DNA from: Patiria miniata
Taxonomy: Eukaryota; Echinodermata; Asteroidea; Valvatida; Asterinidae
Length of the DNA: 64,000 nucleotides
Assembly: GCF_015706575.1 (NCBI RefSeq)
Contig: NW_024037056.1
Coordinates: forward strand, 12,165,176 to 12,229,175
Direction of reading: 5' to 3'
Position 1 is the first letter of the stretch; each line of letters starts with the position of its first letter. Shown in pieces: positions 19,525 through 28,660 of this stretch. The position numbers and the translations under genes are program-made. The notes beneath the pieces were generated by a model that was not told where the DNA came from, searched no databases, and saw only the letters and a list, made by a program, of their open reading frames with translations.

Positions 19525-19545
19525 TGTGATCCTTGATTACAGAAC
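19221..19545 (-). CDS. Exon 2: start codon and Ig domain 1
   Basis: The acceptor TTTTTGAGCAG precedes 19545. The start ATG at 19524-19522 sits in a good context (A at -3, G at +4: CACAATGG) and is the first Met of the open frame, so translation starts here (MVKESGPTFVQKP...). The I-set domain shows SCRI (B strand), FKWF (C strand) and EDAGNYKIVAEN (F strand). The donor is GGCG|GTGAGT. The coding part is 304 nt and ends in phase 1. The codons are GC-rich against an AT-rich intron background, as in all the Ig exons. Confidence 0.9.
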
Positions 19546-19860
19546 CTGCTCAAAAAGAGCAAAAAAGAAAACAATGATGGAAATATTATGGGATTTGAGC
19601 TACTACAATTGTTACATTCTACATTACAAAAAATTCAGAAAACTGCTGCAAATTACTTTCTGACTGGATTGACATTAAATATGCAAACTACAAAAGTTAG
19701 TGGACCCGACATTTCGATACTGGCAGGTTCAAAATACAGTAAACTTCATTTAAACACACAAATTGCCATTTCCCAACTAGTTCGAGTATTGTCAACATAC
19801 ATTTGCAATATATTTTGCACATTATTACAACTTTCTTTAGAATGTTTATCAAACTAGACA

Positions 19861-20074
19861 GAAAAAATGTTGCAACCTGATGCCACTTTTTTCTTCATAA
19901 ATCAATCTCATTGAATTTCATTCATTGCAAAAATGACGAAAAGACATGAATCTGGGACTGAGCTGAGAAACATTTCCAATTTTGTTAGGAAGTACTTTGA
20001 AATTTTTCTTGACTCTCCATAGACTTTGTACACAATCAATCGCGGAAGTGGCGTCAGGTTGCAACATGTTTTTC
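19861..20074. mobile_element. MITE with ATGTTGCAACCTGAYGCCACTT ends
   Basis: The left end (19861-19888, ATGTTGCAACCTGATGCC core) and right end (20046-20074, inverse of ATGTTGCAACCTGACGCC) agree over about 28 bases with few changes. 214 bp, in intron 1. Confidence 0.72.
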
Positions 20075-22171
20075 CGCGGGCTGGTATACCTATTAACTAA
20101 GAAAAGGTGTACAAAATACTAGAAAAATGTTCAAGGTTCAATCACAAATTCATTTTACGAAACTGGTTCAACCTTCCTCCATGGTTCAACATAATCCTGC
20201 GGCTTCAACTTTCAAGGCGCCAATCTTGCATATGCATACCAAATACTAAACCGGGCCGATCGCGCCATAATAAACTCATCAGGCAACAACTCCAGACGCC
20301 AAACGGCAAGCAGTCGTCGGCAGACATAGCTAGAATTTCATCAGGGTCGAGCTAAAGTTGGGGAAGGAACGTGTGGAATTTCTTCGCACATTAAAAAATC
20401 GTAGGCCTACTCAGAATCGTATTCGATCGCACACAGTCACACGTGAAATTGTTTTCATTCGGCCCGCGATATCGAAGGATATGGACTGACGTCTGGACTT
20501 ATCATGTGCAGAATGTCATATCAAAAGTTTGATATTGTTACCACCCTACTGTCATCATGGCCATTTTTAACACTTCGTCTATGTTTAAAGATCGGCTTCA
20601 AACTCGCGTTGTATGATTTTTTAAAGTCCCAATTACTTTGGAGATTATCGCTTAATTATAGGTTTTGAATTAATTAAAGTGAGGCTTTTGAACTTTTAAA
20701 GTGAGGCTTTTGAAGTGAGGCAAAATGTTATTGCGTGTTCTTTTTTTTTATCCAAACTCTCTGCATAATGATGGGGGCAAAACGACATCGGAGACACATC
20801 TACCGAGTCTCGGGCAAGTTTTGTGAAATAGCCCAAAACTTGAACCGAAAGCGAAGAAGTTAGAAGTTAGAAGTTAGAAGTTATTCTGCTTGTCCATTTT
20901 TGGGAGTTTTACCCCGCAAAAGAAATTGATTGTGTTTAATTGCTGCTTGTATATCAATACAAAAAAGTTGTTTAAGTTTGAATGAGAAATCGAACGAAAA
21001 AAGCTGCCTACATTTTTCTATTAATCAATGGAGTAACAGATTTTATTGCGGCCGGCCGTAAATTGGGCTCTTGCAGGGTAGATTGATGTCCGTCTCCTGT
21101 CAGAATCCAGCATATTCGCGTGAGGTTCAGTTTGTGCTAATAAAGAAACCATTCATAACAAAAAATAGGCAGGAGAAAAAAATATAATCAATTTGTTGTA
21201 CAGCACGTGACGCGGACAGTAATCTTTACTGAAACGAAACAATTGCTCTATAACTTATTTTAACAACAAAAATAACTTCAATCTAATCAAAAACAGGCTC
21301 GTCCCCAGTGGGGTGCGCCGGGTGCGTACCCCCCCCCCCCCCGGCCCACCAAAAATCCACATTTTTAAAAGGTACGTCCTTGAAATGAATTTTTTTTAGG
21401 AACAGTATTTCTTAGAAAATGTATGAAAACTATTCGGACATCCCTTTTTTGGGGTTAATTTTATTGAATAGCGAACTTCATTAAACAAATTCAAAATATC
21501 CATGCTTTTCCGGACAACTGAGGTCGATGTTGCTGTTTGCTGTTCAAAATAGTGTGAACCCAAACATTCTGCTCAACAGAAAACATTTGTGAGAAAGGTT
21601 TGCTCATTGGTCTTCTGCCATGTACTGACACACCAAAAAATCATCAAAGAAAAGAAAACGACAGCAAAAATTTAATATCCAAAATTCTGCCATTTTTTTA
21701 ACATCGATATGACATCGCACTTTTGCTCATGAATTGAAATTCGCATTTGAATTAAAACCTAACTTTCGTAACTTGGCAATTTTTTTTTAATGAAAGTTGT
21801 CCTCATTCAGGATAGATCCTAAAAGGATCGGGGTTTCTTTATTTGAGGGTCGATCGAGTTTGTAAAAGAATTTATATTTAAAACTTGTAAAATATAACTT
21901 TATTTCGGGAGCCGGGAGGATGCATAATAACGGTCTTCGGTGCAACCTATCAAAATGAAGCCTGTCATGTGCAATTAGTCTGATCGGCGCCCCAACCTTG
22001 ACACGAAACCACCCATAGTTTTTAGTCAACAGTTATTTTAGCCTTATTTGTAACTTTTTGTTTTGCCTGCTCTTTTTACCTCCTGTTACACCGTCCCTAG
22101 TTAATGTGCCGGTTCTGACGGGAAACATCACTTCTATAACACGTCAAAATTATTGAAGTATATTCTCGAGT
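20075..22171. other. Intron 1 sequence, no gene
   Basis: Non-coding. Visible simple features are three to four GAAGTTA units at 20860-20882 and a C14-15 run near 21332-21345 preceded by GTGGGGTGCGCC, possibly another decayed homopolymer-bearing element. No exon of the minus-strand gene is evident. Confidence 0.5.
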
Positions 22172-22352
22172 GGCGAATCCTGGGGGGGGGGGGGGGGGTG
22201 CAGAGTGCGGCGCCCCCCCCCCCCTCCCCAGCAAGGACCGGAATGTTCTCAAATAAGGCCATTTTCACCTGTGAGAGTCCTTCCCTCTCCGCCACAGCCT
22301 CAGCGCCCCCCCCCCCCCCCCCCCCCCCGGCAGTAACATCTCTGGATTCGCC
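22172..22352. mobile_element. Short inverted-end element with G and C homopolymers
   Basis: GGCGAATCC (22172-22180) and GGATTCGCC (22344-22352) bracket a 181-bp segment. It carries a G run after the left end and long C runs near the right end. The structure parallels the GGGCGTC-ended family, but the ends differ. Confidence 0.5.
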
Positions 22353-22996
22353 CTTGCTTGCCCTCTGCACTGAGCACCTAAAAGACATTGCTATAAAATC
22401 TTGCCATATAATATCCTCTACCACTCGTAATTCGGTTAATGACAATGGTTTATTCTTTGCTTACAGCACACACAAAAAAAGTATTTGGCATATGACGTCT
22501 TACAATATATAATCTTTGAAACCCATAATTGTTTTGGATTTCAGTAAAAAGAGTTTTGCGCGCCTGAACAAAATCTCCAAGGCTAACCGATGACTATATC
22601 AGTTCAAGCAGTTGAACGGACGATCGGATGTATTGCATGCATGCCTTTAAACGTTAATTAAAATCAACCTTTAAAGTTAATTACACTGATTAGCACTTTA
22701 TGATGAATAATTAAATGGTCCTGCTTTTGATGTTCAGATATTCAGAGGTCTTGAAACATATTTTCCTGAAAGTTCTTCTTCGCTGCAGTATACCAGTGTA
22801 GGCTTTTTTCCCGGCTGTTGATCATGAATGAGCAAGCCTAAATTCCTGACATACTATCGGCTAAATTACATTGAGATAACACACACACACGCCCAAAAAG
22901 ATGCTACCGCTCGCGAACTGAAGATGCTTACTTAATTGAAGCCCGGTTCAAGTTTTAAATATCAAGGCTTCTTTTTTTTTTCTCGCCAAAACTTAC

Positions 22997-23355
22997 CGCT
23001 TTCCGAGGCGATTTTTAAACTATCCTCATGTCCAGCTGACAAGGAAGCTCAGTGATAAAATAATCCAAGTCGACTTTTTCTTTATTCTTCTTTTTATGTT
23101 TCTTCGTCGATGATGCGGAGCCGAGATACAGCCAGATCTGGGAGCAAAACTCAGAGATGTCCAGAAGACGAACGCGATGAGACCGGTGCGCAGAAGACGG
23201 AGAATTCGCCAGGAATTTTCCTGATGCCGTCTTGGGCCGCACTGCGCATGTCCGCCACGCGTGCCGTCTTGCAGTCGTGTGGGTGTGCGTGTGATATGCA
23301 TTGGCTGATAGGGTCAGCACAGATATGCAGCAGCTTACCATAAAAGGTTCGCACG
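22997..23355 (-). other. Non-coding first exon (5'UTR), inferred
   Basis: A strong donor, AGCG|GTAAGT on the minus strand, lies at 22997/22996. The next acceptor in the gene (19545) leads directly into the start codon, so an upstream untranslated exon is needed. The start near 23355 is placed about 25-30 bases below the TATA-like sequence at 23377-23384. The exon contains short upstream ATG frames of unknown relevance. Its 3' boundary is well supported; its 5' boundary is an estimate. Confidence 0.55.
23338..23347. promoter_or_regulatory. CArG box (SRF-type site)
   Basis: CCATAAAAGG is an exact match to CC(A/T)6GG, the serum response factor site found in many muscle gene promoters. It lies 30-45 bases below the TATA candidate, close to the expected start site. 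A single 10-mer can occur by chance, but the position at a muscle-protein promoter makes it credible. Confidence 0.45.
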
Positions 23356-23376
23356 CTGTTGGGTGGGGAAACCGCG

Positions 23377-23384
23377 CATATATA
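23377..23384 (-). promoter_or_regulatory. TATA box candidate
   Basis: Minus strand reads TGTATATATGCGCGG, which contains TATATATG. It lies upstream of the inferred first exon in the right orientation. A start site would be expected around 23350-23356. Confidence 0.45.
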
Positions 23385-23531
23385 CACAGACGTTATCTGG
23401 TTCGAATTCAGTTTGTGCTGTGCTACGGAGAAATGAAGATACAGACGAATTCTCCTTCATTTGCTCAGACCGAGTTTTATAAACAACTGTCAGTTGTAAA
23501 TGCCCCAGTATTTATTGTGTTGTTATTGTAC

Positions 23532-23654
23532 AGGGTGGATAAAAAAAAACGAAACCGAGATATTATTGCTAATTGGAACAGAAGTAGGGCACATGTGAAT
23601 AAAAGGGAGATATCCTCTGTTAGGGTTGAATCTCCTCTTTAAAATGACACCCTG
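23532..23654. mobile_element. Short CAGGGTG-ended element
   Basis: The left end TA|CAGGGTGGATAAAAAAAAAC resembles the termini of the 3343-3664 element; the right end is CACCCTG. Only seven terminal bases are inverted copies, and the right TA is not intact. Probably a relative of the TA-duplicating family, about 180 bases upstream of the promoter. Confidence 0.45.
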
Positions 23655-23691
23655 ATCATGTCCTTACATTCACGTTTGACTGAGCAGTGAC

Positions 23692-24646
23692 CAGAGGTGG
23701 CAGCAAGTCACTTTTTGCAAGTCCAAGTCAAGTCACAAGTCACTGTTTGCAAGTCCAAGTCAAGTCACAAGTCATTAGGTCCAGTCACAAGTCAAGTCAC
23801 AAGTCATTAGGTCCAGTCACAAGTCAAGTCACAAGTCATTTAATTGGTCTAAACACAAGTCAAGTCACAAGTATCTTTGTCCAAGAACACGTCAAGTTGC
23901 ACATAATTTTTTCCAGCTGTAATAAGCTAAAAGAACCTGGCGTTTGAACTTACAAGTTATTTTTAACATGCCTCCTTAATTCCACTTTTTCAATGTGTTG
24001 CAATTACTATTCTTGTAGTTTATCACATATCTGTCGGATATATTAGCCCTTTGTATACTTTAATACATTTACTTTACATTGTAGAAATAAATGTTGAGAT
24101 GACATGAAAAAAAAGACTTCACTCACTCGATTACATGTAGTATACTAACACTTTATTGTTCAATTTTCATGTATACTAAACGCCTACCAATGGGTTAGGC
24201 TATCCGGTATTTTACATGCAATTGATAAAGGCCTGCTTTCTTTTCATGAAAGGTTCCTTTCAAAGTTTGTTCAACCATTACATTTAGCAAGAGACTTGGT
24301 CATTGAAAACTGTAGTTTGTTGTGACAGTCTTATTGAAAACTTTTGAAACTAGTGGGAACTATTCATTTGACTGGATTAATTAAGTCACTGAGGTCTATT
24401 TTCTGGAATGAAACTTTCTCGCTATAATAGCTTGATTAAAGTGTATTGGGTCGCTCGAGTAGCGTCTGACTTGCGTTGGTAACAAGTCATTTTTTGCAAT
24501 CCCAAGTCAAGTCACAAGTCATTGTTTGCAAGTCCAAGTCAAGTCACAAGTCAAAGCTGGTATTTACAAGTCAAGTCACAAGTCACAAAAATAGCGACTC
24601 GAGTCCGACTCGAGTCCAAGTCACATGACTCGAGTCAGCAACTCTG
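23692..24646. mobile_element. Non-autonomous hAT element with 8-bp target duplication
   Basis: The octamer GCAGTGAC flanks it exactly at 23684-23691 and 24647-24654. The termini CAGAGGTGGC and CAACTCTG (inverse CAGAGTTG) match the hAT consensus. Near both ends lie arrays of CAAGTCAAGTCACAAGTC words, in the same orientation at each end, plus GACTCGAGTC words at the right. The AT-rich middle has no transposase. The perfect TSD argues for fairly recent insertion. Confidence 0.85.
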
Positions 24647-24656
24647 GCAGTGACCA

Positions 24657-24819
24657 ATTTTATGAAAGGGTCTATATAGAGTCTTGCGCCACTTTTCATG
24701 GTGAATCTCATTTTCCCCCACCTGCCTTGATTGGCAACCATAGCCTTTTACTCTGGGACAATAATTGACACAACAAAAACCACAATTGAAAAGTGGCGCA
24801 ACAGACCCTTTTATAAAAT
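24657..24819. mobile_element. Small fold-back MITE
   Basis: The outer ends ATTTTATGAAAGGGTCT (24657-24673) and AGACCCTTTTATAAAAT (24803-24819) are inverse copies with one mismatch. Inner arms TTGCGCCACTTTTCA and TGAAAAGTGGCGCAA are perfect. 163 bp, starting two bases after the hAT target duplication. Confidence 0.75.
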
Positions 24820-24823
24820 GGAA

Positions 24824-25005
24824 ATGGGCGTTGCCGGGATTTTTTTAGAGAGGCAAAGCAATTTTTCCCCACAAAATCCCTATATTTTCCAGCATTTTCC
24901 TGGTTGATCATTTTTTTCGAGGGTGGGCAGGGACATTTGCCCCTCCCCAGCCCATTAAATTAAAAACAATATGCTTTCGCGCCCGTTCTTCTTTTTATTT
25001 TCTTG

Positions 25006-25048
<43 letters not shown>

Positions 25049-25084
25049 GGGGGGCAAGCACCCCTCCCCCCTCATGACGCCCAT
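24824..25084. mobile_element. GGGCGTC-ended MITE, second copy, with 40-base poly-G
   Basis: ATGGGCGTTGCCGGGATTTT at the left and GACGCCCAT at the right, like 6009-6261. The interior contains an uninterrupted run of 40 G (25008-25047), near the limit of reliable sequencing. It starts four bases after the previous element. Confidence 0.75.
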
Positions 25085-26350
25085 GGCCAAGTCCTCCTAC
25101 ACGACTAGACAGCACACAGCAGTTTAGAGCGGTATAGTAAGTTTTGTTTTCTTTTTTTATTTTTAAAATGCCTGGAAGCGACAACTATATGCTTTCCCGT
25201 CCCCGAGAGGGGTAAAAAAAGAAAGTAGTCCATGAAAAATACAACTAAGAATCGTTTCTTAAATTAGGGTAAATTTTTAAGAGTACATGCACACTTTGTG
25301 CAAGTTTATACGCGAGACCCTTCTTTAAAGTGATATATGCTAGTTTTGGGTGGGGGGGGGGGATTGCAAATTTGCTTGAAGGATGTCTGCATTTAAATAA
25401 ATTCTTCAAACCCAGGCCCCTATCCGTCGGCAACTTAGGAAATTTCTAAGGCACATTGAATAAAAGGCTTAAAGATAGCTTGAATAATAATTACCCCTTT
25501 CAATATTTACTTTCACTGATAACCCGAAACGACAGCCTGATGTATTCAATGTGAACACTATCAAACCGAGCAGACGACTTTGGCCCAAATCTTCAACAAA
25601 CAAGTTTTTGGAGGGCGCGCCGAATTGCACCTGGCGAAAATTCTTCCGTTCCTATTGTTATGCAAATTAGAAACCGCACGCGCACGCACGACTTGTGCAT
25701 GTTTGTGCCACACTAAACTTTTGACGGGAATGCCGGCCGTGCACAAGATGCGAAACTGTTGAGGACGTTCAAGTTCATTGGCTGGGAAGGGCGATAAAAT
25801 GACCGTCGTTTCACCTCGAATCTTCGTTTCTACCTGTTTCTGAAACAGAAACACTTTCTAGAACAAACTTGGACACAAACTTGCGACATAGTTACCATGC
25901 CGGATCAACGTACATTAAGGGAGAAACTTTTACGGCCTTGCTGAGAACGTTATCATGCCGCTGCTGCGCCTACTTCAAACAACGTCGCCATCTTCGATTT
26001 TTGCCAAACGTGTATTTGCTGCAGTAGACTGAAATGTGTTTCTGCAACCATGTGAGGGGGAACTTTCAGCAGTTAGTTATCCTGGGCTTTCCAAGAAGGT
26101 CACTGTATTTAAAGAAAAGGACAACGGACGGGCGAGCCAGTGGATGCAATGTGCTTCGGTGAGTTGTTAAACATGTTTTTAATATTTTTTCATTTAGAAA
26201 ACTTTCCGATATAAATGGCATAGTTACTCACCTAATCACCTTTAGAAAGTAACAGCTGGTAAAGGCCAGATTTAATTTCTCTTTCTGCTTCATGACCCTG
26301 AAAGATTTCGTTTAAGGGAAGTCCGAGAGCCATTTGGTTGACAACTGACG
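25085..26350. other. Upstream intergenic sequence with a possible plus-strand promoter
   Basis: No convincing coding region. From 25600 to 26160 the sequence is GC/CpG-richer and has an octamer ATGCAAAT (~25660), an inverted CCAAT (ATTGG, ~25780), a YY1-type CGCCATCTT (25986-25994) and a GCTTCG|GTGAGT donor (26158/26159) on the plus strand. This could be the first exon of a transcript heading toward the satellite. Confidence 0.3.
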
Positions 26351-26833
26351 CATGGCTAGCCCCATAAATGTGGCCAATTTACTGGACTTCCTCCGTAAAC
26401 ATATATATAGGCCACACATCCACATGTACAAAAACGTGTCGCACTTTGTCAAATTTTGATTTTCACATTTAGGCTTAGTTTGTAGGGTTTTTTTGCTTTA
26501 GAAGCATACTCACCCTCTTTATAGGCTAATCAGAAAGTGCTGCCTTTTTCAGATGTCAAATTTTTGTGAAATTTCATGTTGAAATTTTGATACGCAAACG
26601 TGTGCAAATGAATCTGGAAATTTCACAAAAATAGACATCTGAAAATGGCAGCACTTTCTGATAAGCCTATATAGAGGGTGAGAATGCTTCTAAAGCAAAA
26701 AAACCCGACAAACTAAGCCTAAATGTGAAAATCAAAATTTGACAAAGTGCGACACGTTTTTGTACATGTGGATGTGTGGCCTGTGTTTTCGGAGGTAGTC
26801 CAGTAAATTGGCCACATTTATGGGGCTAACGCA
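26351..26833. mobile_element. Large palindrome: ~220-bp inverted arms, ~40-bp loop
   Basis: The left arm 26351-26576 and right arm 26617-26833 are inverse copies with only scattered differences (above 90% by eye), from GCCCCATAAATGTGGCC at the outer end to AGATGTC and GTGAAATTTC near the loop. A transcript would form a long hairpin. It is most simply a fold-back DNA transposon; no clear target duplication was found. Confidence 0.82.
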
Positions 26834-28086
26834 TGGCCAACTGTCGACTTCCGTAAAAATAGCAACAGCAAAAATATATAGAGGGTACTAGTACAATACC
26901 CGGTTATTTAGTGGACCTAAGCCGTTCCCCTGTTTCACAAATAAGCAGACATAACCGTTGTCATATCCTGTGACTTCCACGTAGATTAATTACCCCAAAA
27001 TGAAATCTGTCAAAATTAACCTGAATTCACGGTAGCCTTTTCTTTGGTACGTATTAGTGTGGTGGGGGGGGGGGGCAATTAACCTACCCCCATAGGCCTT
27101 TTTGCTAGGATGCAACCTTAATCCTGCCAAATCCTCCAACTGCATGCCTTTATGTAAAGATTGCATAGGCCTACAGCCTCAATCCTGCCATATCCGCCGT
27201 TATTTCTTGAATGGCACCCTGAAGCAGTGCGGAGGATTTCAAATATAATGCATGCGCCTAAATGTATGCACAGCTGAGCATAAACAACAGAAGGTCTGGC
27301 CCAAGAATACCTTGACTCAGTGCATCTAAAATCAGCCGCATATTTTGCCATTTAGCGGAATTCTGCAAAATCCTCCATTTTGCAAAGGGGATTTTAGAGG
27401 ATTTGGGAAGGTTAGGGTTAAATTAATCACACCAGCACAGTGTTCATTAGACTTAATTCCGCACGAGCTCGCAATGGACACGGGCTTTATTCCGACTGTA
27501 TTTTCCAGTGATAACAAGTTTTGATTTGCAAAATATACTAACATCCATCAAACTAAACTGTGTAAAATAATAAATACATGTATTTTAAAAAAAACCTGCA
27601 GACTGCGTAATTGTCTAATAGGCACATTCATTTTCAATGGCACACACTCTAATCATTAGTAAATTCAGAGTGCGTTTACCAACTTCACCTCAAACCCAAA
27701 CATTCCATTTCTCTTGCCGACACCTGCTGAATAAATGTCAGATTGTAAGTAGCTATATTGAAAACGAACATAAAAAAACACCTTACAATAGCCGTACACA
27801 TTTTTATAGGTCACAACGATTTCTTGCCACATTCAAGCTTTGAAGATAGTATCAATGGTACTTAAGAGGCTTGTAGATTCTTATCCAGTAATCCAGAAAT
27901 CTTGCCTTTTCCTTGTTTCCATGCTTGTGTTTGTTTCTCACTTGTTTATAACTATTCATTCTCACATTCTTTCATTGGATGATTTAATAGAATCGAAACA
28001 GACCCTCTACGAAAGTAATTTCTGAAAGGGCTAATTTACTACTGGATATAAATTCTGATCTGACTAATTTACTGCTGAAGACTGTC
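26834..28086. other. Non-coding spacer before the satellite
   Basis: Mostly AT-rich. Features seen: a G11 run near 27063 and loosely repeated AATCCTGCCAAATCCTCC / AATCCTGCCATATCCGCC words at about 27120 and 27182. No gene recognised. Confidence 0.5.
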
Positions 28087-28660
28087 GACAAGGCTCTAGA
28101 CCTGAAACTTTTGGAGTAAACTGCAGATGTAGTAGCTGATGCCCCTAGTTTCGTTTTTCTGCAGTAAGTCCCATAGGGATACCCGTCAGCGCCAACCCGC
28201 ATGGCTCTCATGTATCGCAGTCTAAAGGTACATTTAATAACGTGTATGGTTCTGGACAAACTTGGTACTGTTGCAAAGCTGGTGAATAAGCCAACCAGCA
28301 TGGAAATCCGCAAGGCTCTAGACCTGACACTTTTGGAGTAAACCGCAGATGTAGCAGCCGTTGCCCCTAGTTTCGTTTTTTCTGCAGTAAGTCCCATAGG
28401 GAGGCCTGTCAGCGCCAACCCGCATGGCTCTCATGTATCGCAGTCTAAAGGTACCTTAACGTGAATAATTCTGGACAAACTTGGTACCGTTGCAAAGCGA
28501 ATGAATAGGCCAACCAGCATGCAAATCGGCAAGGCTCTAGATCTGAAATTTTTGGAGTAAACCGCAGATGTAGCAGATGATGCCCCTAGTTTCGTTTTTC
28601 TGCAGTAAGTCCAATAGGGAGGCCTGTCAGCGCCCACCTGCATGGCTCTCATGTGTCGCG
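28087..28660. repeat. Satellite edge subfamily A (degenerate)
   Basis: About 2.6 units, the first truncated. Distinguished by GTATCGCAGTCTAAAGGTAC, TTCTGGACAAACTTGGTAC and AGTAAACTGCAGATGTAG/AGTAAACCGCAGATGTAG in place of the inner-array words. The minus strand happens to be open for 144 codons (27984-28418) across this edge. Confidence 0.8.

Noticed and set aside
19207-19536. Plus-strand ORFs opposite the Ig exons (also at 16421-16681 and 14810-15214)
   Set aside because: Antisense shadows of GC-rich Ig exons; the minus-strand frames carry clear I-set motifs and splice sites.
24960-25184. Proline-rich ORFs across poly-G/poly-C runs (also at 4186-4428, 6079-6378 and 22134-22512)
   Set aside because: Homopolymer artefacts within MITEs and introns; no acceptor or donor sites support them.
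27984-28418. 144-codon minus-strand ORF as a gene
   Set aside because: It spans degenerate satellite units and part of the flank; the open frame follows from the repeat sequence.
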